64,000 nt of DNA from Sweltsa coloradensis (Eukaryota; Arthropoda; Insecta; Plecoptera; Chloroperlidae), in contig JAMZAV010001813.1 of the NCBI GenBank assembly GCA_024449915.1, positions 120,486-184,485 on the forward strand, given 5' to 3'. Under the pieces are notes generated by a model. The model saw only the letters and a program-made list of their open reading frames with translations. It did no database searches and had not been told where the DNA came from. The position numbers and the translations under genes are program-made. Below are positions 48,671 through 60,233 of this stretch, one piece after another. The stretch's first letter is position 1; each line of letters begins with the position of its first letter.

Positions 48671-49508
48671 CTTAGGCCGCTTCGCGAACGCGTTTCAGTT
48701 TTTTAGTCGCGTGAGGATGAGCTTTTGTAATTTTTTAGTTTGCGTGGGGATATCTTTACTTTTGCAAGGTGCTTTTGTTTTGTTGCCTACGCATTGTAGG
48801 TGATTGTTTTCAAGGTTCTTTGTTTCTGTCAATTGGTATTATTTTACCGTAAAAAACTTATATTGAAAGCTCTATTTCTAATGGATTCTGGTAACTTTTT
48901 CTAACTTTTTTTTTTTCAAAAGTTAACTACATCACCATTAACCTTAATGTCCATGTATAATATGAACGTTGTAGCCCCACCCGTTTGGTTAGAATTGGCA
49001 CAAATGCACGAACAAATAGCAACGAAAAATCAAAAAACTTATATTTAAAAGCTTTATTTCTATAGATTCTGGCTAACCTTTTTTTTAAACTTTTTCTTTT
49101 CAAAAGGTACTACATCACCATAACCTTAATGGCATGTATAATATGAACGTTGTAGTTCCCAACCCGTTTGTTTTAGAATGGCCAAAGGCCGAAAAATATC
49201 GCACAAAAAAATCGAATTAATAAAAATCGTTAATAAGTTCGCTATTTATGAGAAATATTTTCGATGTACCAAAAAGTAGCAAGGTCTACGTCAGAGATAA
49301 GAAAGTCAGAATTCACTGTCAAATTTTCCATCAAGAGTCGCATATGACCGTTTGCCCTTGGTTAGAGAGACGCGAAACAAAACAGACCAAAAAACAAACA
49401 AAAACAAAAACAAAAAAACAAAAAAAAACCACCCGAGCTAAATTTTTGGAGGCGTCAGTGAAATTGAAGTCTTCACTTCACTTCCCCCTTCGCTCGCTAC
49501 GCTCATCC
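48671..49508 (-). mobile_element. Helentron-like element (AACGTTCATAT core), unit 1, minus
   Basis: 3' end (minus) 'cttaggccgcttcgcgaacg' with 'ttagtcgcgtgaggatgagc'; two core units containing 'atgtataatatgaacgttgt' (48953, 49135); 5' end 'tcgctcgctacgctcatcc' at 49508. The unit 2 copy is 56728-57540. Confidence 0.7.
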
Positions 49509-50104
49509 AAAAAAACGCAAAATGTGAAAAATTGCAAGCATATTGATCTATTAAAATAAAATATTTATTCATGATTATATGATAATCATGTGTGTTTGTG
49601 CGTACAATGGCGGATCCAGGAAAGGGAAGGTAAGGCGATCGGTTTAGAGAGCGAACAGATAGCAGACAAACCAATTCTAAAATGGCTTAATTTGATTCTA
49701 TGATGAGGGCGATGTTAAATTGTTTCTTGTACGCATATGTTGAAAAAAAAGCTTGGACGAATTGTTATGTTCTAATGTTGTAAGTTGGGATGCGTTAGCG
49801 TTTATAGGAATGTACAATTGAGGAGCGAAATGTCTCAACAAGAAAAGGGTGTGGAGGCCTGTGTTCCCAGACTGTTTTTTTCCGGAGGTTCTGTTTTGCT
49901 GAACGCAAATGTTTTTCTCATAGTGGACGTTTTAAACAAATCAAATCGAAATGCTAAGTTAACAGAATAAAAAAATTACTGTGATGATATAGACAATACT
50001 TTGCCACAATAAGAAATTGATACACGAAGTCTTGACAAAGTAAAATGTAAATTATGTAAATATCATAGTTAATTTGCTCTCTCATCCCTCTATATTTACA
50101 ACAC

Positions 50105-50440
50105 ATAACAAACACTTGTAAAAATACAGCTAACATGTTACACATCAAAAGAAAATGATATCTAGAAAGGGCCAAGCTCTTTACCCTTCCACATTTGCGC
50201 ATTCTTAATTTTCATAAACGCTTACAGTGTCCCGTAACACATCCTAAAAAGCTTGGAAAATAGGAATTTGCAACCAGTATTAATTTAAACGATGGAAGGA
50301 TTTGTACGGGACTGTAGGTTAGAATTAAGAATGCGCAAATGGTGGCAGGGGTAAAGAAGTTGGGTCTCTTTTTTTAGATATCCATTTCTTTGGCGTGTGT
50401 AGGGTTTGGCTGAATTTTTACAAGCTTTTGTTGTGTGGGA
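50105..50440. repeat. Foldback inverted repeat, unit 1
   Basis: Arms of about 165 bp: 'acttgtaaaaatacagc', 'gatatctagaaagggccaag', 'acatttgcgcattcttaatt', 'gtgtcccgt' on the left are mirrored by 'acgggactgtagg', 'aattaagaatgcgcaaatgg', 'tttagatatcc', 'gctgaatttttacaagc' on the right. The unit 2 copy is 58138-58475. Confidence 0.75.
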
Positions 50441-51095
50441 TCTCATTACTTTTTCAAGTTCCGTTGCAAAAATTATTTGTTAATATATTTAAAATTTTAT
50501 GAAAGTCGGATTTAATTGCCGTGTGGTATTACCAGATGAAAAATAGAATGTCTGGAAATATCTCGTGGCCAAAGGACATGCTTTTTGTGAAACAATGTAG
50601 CGATTATTGTCAAGTAACTATAGTTAACTTGTTGATTGTATGCCTGTAAAAGGCTTAAATTAAAACCTTTATTTGGAAGACTTCCAGACAAATATTTCAA
50701 GTTTTTCTTTCAAAAGGAACTACATCACTATTACCCAATAATGTCCATTTTAAAATAGTGAAGTTGTAAGCACCACACGTTTGGTCAGAATCGCTGGACA
50801 ATTTAAAATGACGAAATTTAGACAGTAGTCAGTAGCAGTAGTAGTAACCCAAGTGATTTTGAGGCAATGTTTCAAGTCATTTTTTGTCACCAGAAGGAAT
50901 GTTTTTACACCAACAAATTTCAGAAATGTGTTGTCAGGGATCCAATACCTGATTTTGATAGTTTTTAAGTTGCACATCAACGTTTCATGACAGTTGGTGA
51001 ATCTCGGAAATCACCCAACGTCTGCTTGGTGTATAAGGTGCCCGGTGTTAGCGCACCGCGGCTTGGCCTGCGGCGCCCTTCTAGGCGCCTCAACT
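50441..51095 (+). repeat. ~700-bp dispersed repeat, copy 2 (unit 1)
   Basis: Same landmarks as 6630-7328, from 'tctcattactttttcaagtt' to 'gcgcaccgcggcttgg', ending in a hairpin 'ggcgcccttctaggcgcc'. It abuts the foldback repeat. Confidence 0.75.
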
Positions 51096-51304
51096 TCACT
51101 CTTTCAATCACACTTGTTTCTTTTAATGGCGTGGGGGTGAACCATAACCTCCCTCTTGATAATATGCTACTATTCATATCATGTCTATACTTTACATGTT
51201 TACGTTCAAATACCAAACAAAGTCTGTATTATCAATTAGTAATAAAGGAATCATTGCTTCAAAATGTTAAAGCCATAAAAAAAAAACAATTGTGCATAGA
51301 TTTT

Positions 51305-51400
51305 CCGTCTGGGCACGGGGTGTAAACTCGGTTCAGAGAATACGCCTCTGCTCAATCGTACAAGGCGAGGAGAAACGGGCATCAGCCCCCTTCCTTCTCC
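51305..51400 (+). repeat. GC-rich dispersed element head, fragment a (unit 1)
   Basis: 'ccgtctgggcacggggtgta', 'ctctgctcaatcgtacaagg' and 'cgaggagaaac'. It is related to the heads at 52445 and 53120, and to 59335, 60475 and 61125 in unit 2. Confidence 0.6.
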
Positions 51401-51455
51401 TTTATATCCTCGACGCGCAGGGACCTTACACGCACGGACCCTACGCGGTGACGTG

Positions 51456-51516
51456 GTGAGTGGATTCATCCTAACTCCAAAACATTCTTTTACTTTTTCA
51501 ATTCATTTCTTTGTAG
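51456..51516 (+). other. Candidate 61-nt mini-intron (unit 1)
   Basis: Donor 'gtgagtgg' and acceptor 'caattcatttctttgtag' frame a 61-nt interval conserved in unit 2 (59482-59541). No transcript evidence; the neighbouring exons are tentative. Confidence 0.35.
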
Positions 51517-52201
51517 ACGTACAAAACATGTTTCTGAAAAACACTCGCTTCACAAACGGCACAAGTTGAAGAGACAGTACGGCAATATCGAAGAGACGAC
51601 TGGAATTCGTTGTGTGGACGCGCACATGTTGAAGAGACAGACTGGACAGTCGATGTGTAGCTTTTTGGAGTTGAAGCTGCCACGTTGAGAGACAGACTGG
51701 ACATTCGCTGTGGGATATTAAAGGCGATATTATGACAAGTGCACTTTTTTTAGGTTCATGTTGCACCCACAAGAAAGTATATACGTACTCCAACCAAAAC
51801 CAATTGGATGCGTTTATCTAAAAAAAACAATACAGTTTTTACATTTTATTCACAATAATTTTCTAGAGGCTGAAGTGATAACCTCGAACACGCCCTAATT
51901 TGGCTTGCACCGCTGGCCTGGCTACGGCGCATCAAAAGAAACTATCGACTGAGCCAGTAGACGATGGGTAGTGTATCCGACGACCGCCAGGTACGCCCAC
52001 TAGATTATCTTACTTTCCCACCGCCGTCTAGAAGTTACAATCACCGAGTAAAATTGGTAAAATGCGCATTAAGGTTTTAGACGGCGGTTACATTAACATT
52101 CTAATGTTTTTCCCGTGTGCCTTTTCAGGATTATGTTCGGCATATAGATTCAGAAATACGTAACATCGTAACGTAAATCAAACACTCAAACTTCTCAGAC
52201 C

Positions 52202-52280
52202 ATGCCAGACCATGCAATGTTGCCAGTGCGAAGACATTAAAGTCAACGACGGTTCAATCTTGGCGGGCGCTCCACATCAA
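52202..52280 (+). pseudogene. Broken copy of the 79-nt first coding exon (unit 1)
   Basis: Counterpart of 60234-60312. ATG, then 'ttgccagtgcgaagacatta' as in the good copy, ending before donor GTAAGG. A base missing near position 52212 shifts the frame and brings an early stop, so this copy cannot encode the same peptide unless the deletion is a sequencing error. The paired second exon (53642-53733) is intact and identical to its unit 2 counterpart. Confidence 0.45.
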
Positions 52281-52444
52281 GTAAGGAGAGATGAGGCTAG
52301 GCATGGGCCGTAGTGTTGGGGTTTCCAAGAGCGTTTAGAGCAAGTTTGAGCTTGCTAAACGATTTATTCCTGATGTGGACGAAAAAGTTTTTGCATAGGG
52401 AGAGAATACATATCGTTTATATACAAGTTTAGAAAACAGTGACC

Positions 52445-52620
52445 CCCGTCTGGGCCCGGGGTATGAACTTTGGCCTGGTATATGCTAATCATACAAGGCG
52501 ATTCAAGAGTGAAAAAAGCCATTCTCGCAAAAACTATTAGGGCCCTATGTAATTACAGGGGACACAACGACCGTCGCACTAGATTAGGGAGCTAATCGAA
52601 TAGTGACAAAAGCGTCAGTC
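52445..52620 (+). repeat. GC-rich dispersed element, fragment b (unit 1)
   Basis: 'cccgtctgggcccggggtat', 'gctaatcatacaaggcgatt', then 'actagattagggagctaatc'. The unit 2 copy is at about 60475-60650. Confidence 0.6.
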
Positions 52621-53114
52621 ACCTGGTCTTCTGATTCTCGTTTTAGTTCATCGTTACGCGTCTATGATATCCGTGGACGTATGCTAGTAGCATCCGAATA
52701 GTCGAGCAGCAACGATCGAGACTGCCCGAAATCTGGGAATGAGAACAAGATCGGGAAAAGGACACCTGATTTTGTTCTTAGTACTAGAACATCGCGGCGC
52801 TTGTTTGATACGTCCATTAAATTGCATAAATACATAAAGATAAATTGCATGAAGGCAATCCTAGTAAACAGACCAGGAAAAGGAACCAAGAATAAGAACA
52901 AGACCAGTAAGAGACCCCCAGAACGGTCGGAAGAACACTTTCGGTTTAGGTCCTAGATCCTCACATAGAGATTATAGGGAAATTGATTTATTACTAGGTT
53001 ATTAATGTTATAGCGAAGTAGAAACAGAACTTAAACTAAGCCTAGATCTAAGATTACAAAAGATAATAATTGGCATTCAAAAAATTTAGTAATATTATAA
53101 TTATGAATAAGGTG

Positions 53115-53515
53115 ACATAACCCGTCTAGGGCCCGGGGTTAGAATTGGCCCAGAGCTCTGCTAATCGTAAAGCGATTCAAGAGAAAAAGTCCACCTTGCA
53201 AAAATCAGCTTAGTAAGAGCGGAGTATAGTACTCCCCGAAACTAGAGGCGAGCTCTGAGCAAATCGTCGTCGGGACCTTGCACCGCTTCCCTTGACGTAC
53301 CCCCCCCGAGCGACGAGGACAATGACACAACGAACGATGACAAAGACGACGATGACGACCGCGACGTGAGAAAACACCCCTTCCACCCCTTACCCGGGCT
53401 GGTTCTGGACGAGAATGGGCCCTACTCCCCACCCCCCTTAGGCTAGAGTGGGTTGCATTATGACCTAACGTGTGACGAACCTTAATCCAAATAAATACCA
53501 GATGGATATATAATA
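53115..53515 (+). repeat. GC-rich dispersed element, long copy (unit 1)
   Basis: Head 'cccgtctagggcccggggtt', 'ctgctaatcgtaaagcgatt'; middle rich in GACGA ('cgacgaggacaatgacac'); end 'gtgggttgcattatgaccta' and an AATAAA poly-A-type signal ('ccaaataaata'). Homologous to 61120-61500 and to the inserted copy at 63378-63731. No ORF conserved between copies. Confidence 0.7.
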
Positions 53516-53641
53516 GGGTAAGTCATATGTCATAAAGTGATTGAATGGAAATGAGGTAAATAGGTAATTTATATTTGGCATACTACATGTCAATGATGAT
53601 TACACGGCTAACTTCTTAAGTGTAATCTATTCTCATTGCAG

Positions 53642-53733
53642 ACTATGGTGATGAAGTCGACAACACCAAGAGTCTATTCAAGGTCATTGTTGATGGAAAC
53701 ACACTAAAAATCTTTGGGGACAATAACATTTGA
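53642..53733 (+). CDS. 92-nt candidate terminal coding exon (unit 1)
   Basis: Preceded by the acceptor 'ctattctcattgcag' and open for 30 codons to TGA. The peptide begins YGDEVDNTKSL and ends LKIFGDNNI. It lies in a 185-bp block (53599-53783) identical to 61583-61767. Its partner first exon in this unit is frame-broken. The gene is not recognised. Confidence 0.4.
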
Positions 53734-53873
53734 TGATAATGCTACAAGACATTTTGAAAATCAACTACCCGTATAGGCCTATAACGAATTGACTCTCATG
53801 TGATGGAACCCTGGACTTCATAGTCTATAGATAAGCTTCTAGAAGTCCCGAGATCACGTGGCGACAAGATATT

Positions 53874-54290
53874 ATGGATTCTGTGAAAAGACGTGAAGAA
53901 AATGTTAGCTACGTTTTTGACTTAAAATCATGTAGGTACAGAAAGTTCAGATGTTACAACATTAGGGATAAATGTTCGGCGTTAATCTTCAGCCAGGCGC
54001 CATATTTTGGCTACTTATTCGAAATGTGGAAACAGTTTTTCAAGTGTGAACTTTTGCAAGGGACTGTGGTTTAAAAAAAGGTGAAAGGTTTTACACAATC
54101 TATTAAACGGGAGGAGTTTGAGTTTTAGTGTGGCTGCAGATGGAAACATTTTGAATTCAAAATTGTTAACCTCAACACCAAATTATTAGGATATCATTCT
54201 TAATGATAAAACCGTTTAAGCTGTAAAAACATGCGGGAAAACCTTCAGTTGGAGATCTAACCTTGGTATCATCGTACGCTGCTCTCCGCC
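53874..54290 (+). pseudogene. Truncated zinc-finger gene part, unit 1
   Basis: ORF of 66 codons from ATG 53874, colinear with 61854 on in unit 2. Further on, frame-shifted pieces of C2H2 fingers are visible ('aagtgtgaacttttgcaagg' at about 54043, 'aaacatgcgggaaaacctt' at about 54227, encoding a KTCGKTF-like motif). The array stops near 54285, where unit 2 begins, so at most two or three fingers remain. Frame breaks may be sequence errors, but the truncation is structural. Confidence 0.6.
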
Positions 54291-54448
54291 GATATTTAGC
54301 TCTCCCTGTGCACCATGCGCCATGTGATTGAGTTACTATCGTGATATAGTTTGCAAGATTGGAAGTAGTTTATTCCAATACGTTATGGGTTTCGACGAAG
54401 ATGAGACCTTAGAGGACCTTTGGGCCTACAGTATACAACGTTATTTTA

Positions 54449-55202
54449 CTAGGAAAAACGCTTAGGTCCCGCCGCGTTGTTGATGCGTAATTGGTGCTTG
54501 AGTGCCATGTGTTTATGCGGATGTTCTGTTGTTCTGTGAAAAAATCATAACTTGATTAAGATTTTTTTATAATTAATTAAATTTTAAAAAAATTGAACGT
54601 AATTTTTTTTTTTTAATTATCATAGTTAAAAAAAGGAAAAATCGAATATTGAAATTTTCATATAAGAATAATTATTCGGATTGGGCACAAATTTACACGA
54701 ATACAATCATTCATGAAATTAGGTTCCTGAAACTTCATTACAAGGATAGCATGTAGTGTTTAAGCCGAAGAAATTGGTAAAAATAAAAAAAAGTTCATAA
54801 ATTGCGATTTTCGTAAAAATAGTTTTTTTGATAACTCTCAATTTCCCATGAATATATCAAGTTCTTTAGAATTAGGGTTCTGTGAAAAAATCATCACAGT
54901 CGGACAAAGCCTGTTGGTGTTGTTAGTCCGAAGAAATTTTACAAAAATCGAAAAAAAATAGTACAATTGTGCGATTTTCATGATAAATAATTTTTCCGAT
55001 TGTGCTCAAAATGTGCAGTTCTAAGTTCAAGAGATTCGAAGACCTCCAGCACTTTCATCGCATATCTTAAGTATCGGTTAAAAGCCCGAAATACGTTTGA
55101 CAAACAGACAACTACAAAAAAGAAATAAAGAAAAACATTCCGGATTTTTTTTCCCCTCCAGTGTAGTGAATGAAATCTTCGCTTCGCTCGCTACGCTCAT
55201 CC
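54449..55202 (-). mobile_element. Helentron-like element, unit 2 copy of 46380-47156
   Basis: CTAGG at 54449 with 'cccgccgcgttgttgatgcg'; 5' end 'ctcgctacgctcatcc' at 55202; the same core units in between, with many single-base indels relative to unit 1. Confidence 0.7.
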
Positions 55203-55346
55203 CCAGACCCGCATTTTTGTTGCGAACGAATTTTTTAGTTGCGTGATGCTGATCTTTTTTGTTAAGTCCATTAGTATGCTTGTGGATCTCTTTAACTTTT
55301 CAGATCCTATTGCAAAATCATTTTTTATTAAATTAAGGATTTTTTT

Positions 55347-56142
55347 GGATGAGCGAAGCGAAGACGTTCAATTTCCACCGACCCATCCAAAAATTTAGCT
55401 CGGGTGTTTTTTTTTTTTTTTTTTTTTTTTGGTTTTTTTTTTTTTTCGTTTTCTGTCTTTTTGTTCGCTCTTCTACCGGGCAAACGTCATATGCGGATCT
55501 TGTGAAAATTGACAGGGAACCACCTTGTTTTCTCTGACTTAGACTTGACACGTTTTTGGGTACGATCGAAGGAATGTTTCTCATGAATATCGTACTTTTA
55601 AACGATTTTTTTCGGGAAATTTTTAAGTGCGATATTTTCGTGCCATTTTGGCCATTCTGATCAAACTGGTGGGGCATACAACTTGTCATAATTTCCATGG
55701 CTTTAAGGTAATGGTGATGTATTGCTTCCTTGAACAGAAAAAGTTGAAAAGGTTTAGCCAGAATTCGAGAGAAATAAAGCTTTTAATTATACGTTTTTTT
55801 GACTTTTTTGTGGCGATATTTTCGTGCCATTTGGGCCAATTCTGGACCAAACGTTTGTTCTACAACGTTCATCATACATGGACATTAAGGTATGGTTATG
55901 TAGTACTTTTGAAAGAAAAATGGGAAATTTAGCCAGAATCCACAGAAATAAAGCTTTTATACAAGTTTTTTACGGTAAAAAAATAATACCAATGACAAGA
56001 AACAAAAGAAAACTTGACACATTTTCACCTACAATGCGTGGCAGCAAAACAAAGCACTTGCAACAAGTAAAGATATCCACGCAAGACTAAAACCTTTAAA
56101 AAGCTCATCCATCAACGCGGCGGGACTTTAGCGTTTTCCTAG
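55347..56142 (+). mobile_element. Helentron-like element, unit 2 copy of 47294-48077
   Basis: 5' 'ggatgagcgaagcgaagacg' (better preserved than unit 1), core with 'caacgttcatcatacatgg', 3' 'ctcatccatcaacgcggcgg', 'gactttagcgttttcctag'. This is the clearest 3' module in the window. Confidence 0.75.
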
Positions 56143-56289
56143 TTAAAGTATTATTATTGCTATGGTATACCAATTAATAGAAATGTAAAATATCTGGAGG
56201 CCCGAAGATTTGCTTTTGAAACGCATTTTGTTAGTGGATTGTTGTCAAGTTTCTATAGTAACGTGATTTATTGGTACACCTAAAAAAAA

Positions 56290-56683
56290 CTGTTATTAAA
56301 ACCTTTTTTCCATAGATATTTCTGGCTAACAATAAATCTTTTTCTTTCAAAAGGCATACATTACTATTACCTTAAAACGTTGACGCCCCACCCGTTTTGA
56401 ATCAGAATCGGCCAAACAATCACGAAAATTAATCGCATAACAAATCGAAGAAATCGTAACAAGACTGATATTCATGAGGAAATATTTATTCGATTGTACC
56501 CCAAATACGTGGCAGGTCTAGTTCAAAGATTTCGAAGGTCCTCTCTATTTTCTCAAAAATCGCATAACGCCGTTTTCCCGGGAGAGAGCGAACAAACAGA
56601 CAGAAAAACAAACAACAAAAAAAAAACACTCGAAGCTTCTTTTTTTTGGGGGGTTATATATTGTTTCTTCGCTTCGCTCATCC
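56290..56683 (-). mobile_element. Helentron-like element, partial, unit 2
   Basis: Counterpart of 48240-48630; 5' end 'cttcgcttcgctcatcc' at 56683, preceded by 'gcgaacaaacagacagaaa'. Confidence 0.6.
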
Positions 56684-56727
56684 ACCGGAATGCTTATTTA
56701 GCGCACTTCGCAGGCACCATTAAAAAC

Positions 56728-57540
56728 TATAGCCGCTGTCGCGGACGCGTTTTTTAGTCGCGTTTGTGGATGATCTTTTTGTAATTTTTTTAGTTTGCGT
56801 GGGATATCTTACTTTTGCAAGTGCTTTGTTTTGGTTGCCTACGCCTTGTATGTGATGTTTTTCAAGTTTCTTTTGTTTCTTTGTCAATCTGGTATTATTT
56901 ACCGTAAAAAACTTATATTGAAGCTCTATTTCTATGGATTTCTGTGCTACTTTTTCAACTTTTTTTTTTTTCAAAAAGTATTTCTACATCACCATAAACC
57001 TTAATGTCCATGTATAATATGAACGTTGTAGCCCCACCCGTTGTGGTTAGAATTGGCACAAAAATGGCACGAAAAAATCGGGCACGAAAAATCAAAAACT
57101 TATATTAAAAGCTTTATTTCTATAGATTCTGGCTAACCTTTTGAAAACTTTTTCTTTCAAAATGGTACTACATCACCATAACCTTAAATGTGCATGTATA
57201 TATGGAACGTAGTAGTCCCACACGTTTTTTTTTAGAAAATTGGCCAAATGGCACGAAAATATCCGCACAAAAATCGAAAACAAAAATGGTAAAAGTCGAT
57301 ATTTATGAGAAATATTTTTTTCGAGTGTACCCAAAAACGTGCAAGTCCTACGTTTCAGAGATTAAAACGGTCCCTGTCAATTTTCATCAGATCGCATATG
57401 CCGTTTGCCGTAGAGTAAGCGCACAACAGACAAAAAACAACAAACAACAAAAAACAAAAACAAAAAACACCCGAGCTATATTTTTGGGAGTCAGTGAAAT
57501 TGAAGTCTCACTTCACTCGCTTCGCTCGCTACGCTCATCC
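56728..57540 (-). mobile_element. Helentron-like element, unit 2 copy of 48671-49508
   Basis: 5' end 'cttcgctcgctacgctcatcc' type sequence at 57540; two core units with 'tgtataatatgaacgttgta' and its variant (57012, 57195); 3' side 'gccgctgtcgcggacgcg'. Confidence 0.7.
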
Positions 57541-58137
57541 AAAAAACGCAAAAGTGAAAAATTTCAAAGCATATTTGCTGTATTAAAATAAAATATTTAA
57601 TTTGTCATGATTCTAAATGACTAATCAGTGTGTTTGTGCGTACAAATGGCGGATCCAGGAAAGGAAGGTAAGGCGATCGTAGAGAGCGAACATAGTAGAT
57701 AAACAAAGTTCTAAAATGGCTTAATTTTATTCTATGATGATGCGATGTTAAATGTTTCCTTTGTACGGCATATGTTAAAAAAAGCTATGGACGAATTGTT
57801 ATGTTATAATGTTGTAAGTTTGGTATGGGCAGTAGCGTATAAGGAATGTACAATTTGAGAGCGACCTGTCAAACAAGAAAGGTGGGGGAGGGAGGGGGGA
57901 GCCTGTGTCTCCCAGCTGCCTGAGGTCTTTTTGCTGACGCAAATGGTTTTTTTCTCATAGTTTTGAACGTTTACAAACAAATCGAACATTGCTAAGTAAC
58001 AGAATAAAAAATTCTGATGATATAGACAATACTTTGCACATAAGAAATTTGATAACCAGAAGTCTTGACAAAGTAAAATGTCATTATGTAAATATCATAG
58101 TAATTTGCTCTCTCCTCCCTCCTTATATTTTTTACAC

Positions 58138-58475
58138 ACATAACAAACACTTGTAAAATACAGCTAAACCTTACACCTCAAAAGAAATGATATCTAGAAA
58201 AGTGCCAAGCTATTTACCCTTCCCACATTTGCGCATTCTTTATTCATAAACGTACAGTGGTCCCGTAACAACATCCGAAAAAAAGCTTGGAAATAGAATT
58301 TGCAAACCAGTATTAATTTAAACGATGGGAAGGATGTGTAACGGGACACTGTAGGTTTATGAATTAAGATGCCGCAATGTGGCAAGGGTAAATGAGCTTG
58401 GCTCTTTTTTAGATATCATTTCTTTTGGAGTGTGTTTAGGGTTTGGCTGTATTTTTACAAGTTTTTGTGTGTGGG
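58138..58475. repeat. Foldback inverted repeat, unit 2
   Basis: Arms of ~165 bp around a centre near 58305: 'caaacacttgtaaaatacag', 'caaaagaaatgatatct' and 'cccacatttgcgcattct' against 'gccgcaatgtggc', 'agatatcatttcttttgg' and 'ctgtatttttacaag'. The outermost ends merge with the following ~700-bp repeat. Confidence 0.75.
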
Positions 58476-59125
58476 ATCTCATTACTTTTTCATTTCGCAT
58501 TGACAAAATTTTATTTGTTAATAATATTTAATAATTTTATGAAGAGTCGATTTAATTGCTTGTGGTCTTACCAATTACAATAGAATGTGAAAATATCTCG
58601 TGGCCCAAAGACAGCTTTTTGTAACAATGTAGGCGATTATTGTTCAGTACTATAGTTAACTTGTTGATTGTATGCCTGTAAAAGGCTTAAATTAAACTTT
58701 AATTTGGAAGCCTTCCAGCAATATTTTCAAGTTTTTTCTTTCAAAAGGAACTACATCATATTACCATAATGTCCATTTAAAATATGAACGTTGTAGCCAC
58801 CACCCGTTGGTCAGAATCGCTGGACATTTAAACTGAACGAATTAGACAGTAAGTCAGTAGCAGTATACCCAATGTGTATTTTGACATGTTTTCAAGTCAT
58901 TTTTTTCACAAGAAGGAATGTTTTGTACCACCAAACAAAATTTGGCATGTGTTGTCCAGGTATCCAAATCCCTTGATTTTGATAGTTTTTTTAAAGTTCA
59001 CACCACATTCACGTTTTCATGACGTTGGTGACCATCTCGAAGATCACCCAACCCTGCTTGGTGTATAAGGTGCCGAGTGTTTAGCGCACCGCGGCTTGGG
59101 CTGCGGCGCCCGTTCTAGGCGCCTC
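58476..59125 (+). repeat. ~700-bp dispersed repeat, copy 3 (unit 2)
   Basis: As at 6630 and 50441: 'tatagttaacttgttgattg', 'ggaagccttccagc', 'tggtcagaatcgctggac', 'ggcatgtgttgtccaggta', 'agcgcaccgcggcttggg'. Confidence 0.75.
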
Positions 59126-59334
59126 AACTTCAACTCTCTCAATCACACTTGTTTTTTTTTATGCGTGGGGGTGACCTCCATAACGCTCCCTCTTTGATAA
59201 TAGCTACTATCATATCATGTCTATACTTAAATGTTTACGTTTCAAATACCAAACAAAGTGTATAATCAATTTTAATAAAGTATCATTGCTTCAATTGTTT
59301 AAAGCCATAAAAAAACATGTGCATAGATTTTCCC

Positions 59335-59420
59335 GTCTGGTCAACGGGTAAAACTCGGTTCAGAGCATACGCCGCTGCTAATCGTACAAGGCGAGGAAGA
59401 AAGACCATCCATCCCCCTCC
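59335..59420 (+). repeat. GC-rich dispersed element head, fragment a (unit 2)
   Basis: 'ctgctaatcgtacaaggcga' with diverged head 'cccgtctggtcaacgggtaa'; counterpart of 51305. Confidence 0.55.
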
Positions 59421-59481
59421 TTCCTTCTTTATATCCTCGACAGCGCAGGACCTGTACAGCACGACCCGACGCCGTTGAGTG

Positions 59482-59541
59482 GTGAGTGGATTCATCCTAA
59501 CTCCAAACCTTCTGTTACTTTTTTCAATCATTTCTTTGTAG
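59482..59541 (+). other. Candidate 60-nt mini-intron (unit 2)
   Basis: Donor 'gtgagtgg' and acceptor 'atcatttctttgtag', conserved with unit 1 despite many indels elsewhere. It leads into the LKRQTG-repeat reading frame. Confidence 0.35.
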
Positions 59542-59778
59542 ACCGTACAAAACATGTTTCTGGACAAAACACTGCTTGCACAAACGGCCAAGTTGAGAGA
59601 CTTACGGCATATCGAGAGACTGACTGGCATTCGTTGGTGGACGGCCATGTTGAAGAGACAGACTGGACAGTCGATGTGTGGAGATGAAAGCTGCCCGTTG
59701 AAGAGACAGACTGGAACTGGACATTCGCTGTGTGGGATATTAAGGCGATATATATACAAAGTGTCCCCCCTTTTTTAG
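59542..59778 (+). CDS. Candidate exon with LKRQTG repeats
   Basis: Open from the acceptor at 59541; an internal ATG at 59554 gives 74 codons to 59778. The peptide shows repeated motifs of about 16 residues: LRHIERLTGIRW, LKRQTGQSMCG, LKRQTGTGHSLCG. The DNA repeat is ~45-50 bp ('ttgaagagacagactgga' twice). The antisense strand is also open (59283-59759, 158 codons), as expected for a simple repeat, so coding status is uncertain. Unit 1 (51517-51735) has the same repeats with frame breaks. No known domain. Confidence 0.3.
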   Translation, partial: TVQNMFLDKTLLAQTAKLRDLRHIERLTGIRWWTAMLKRQTGQSMCGDESCPLKRQTGTGHSLCGILRRYIYKVSPLF

Positions 59779-60233
59779 CGTTTCCGAATGTTTGCACCCA
59801 CAGAGAAAGTATATTATACGTACTCCACCAAACAATTGTTGCGTGTATCTAAAAAAACATAACAGTTTTTTTTACATTTTATTCCCACATATTTCATAGA
59901 CGCTTGAGTGTAACCTCGAAAACCGCCCTAATTTGGCTTGCACCGCGGCCCCTGGCTACGGCGTCCTCCAGACTAATCGACTGAGCCAGAGCGCTGGCGA
60001 TTAGTTTGTATCCGACGACCGCCGGTATCTCCCATTATATTATCTTACTTCCCACCGCCGTCTAGAAGTTACAATCACCGAGTAAAATTGGTAAAATGCG
60101 CATTTAGTGTTTTAGACGGCGGTACATTACATTCTAATGTTTTTCCCGTGTGCACTTTTCATGGATTTATGGTTCGCGATATAGATTCAGAAATTACGTA
60201 AACTCGTAAATCAACACTCACTTACTAGAAACC

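Larger units (their letters stand above)
46205..54294 (+). repeat. 8-kb tandem duplication, unit 1
   Basis: Colinear with 54295-62240. The left edge is 'cgccgaattatagct...cctgtgcag' (46194-46230), matching 'cgccgatatttagct...cctgtgca' at 54297. The right edge is inside a zinc finger at about 54285. Landmark offsets fall from about +8080 at the start to +7984 at 53599-53783. Differences between units are mainly one-base insertions or deletions throughout, not substitutions. Confidence 0.9.

Noticed and set aside
59283..59759. 158-codon minus-strand ORF with CPVCLFN repeats
   Set aside because: Antisense to a tandem repeat that is open on several frames; the Cys pairs lack a matching zinc-finger spacing and unit 1 does not keep the frame.
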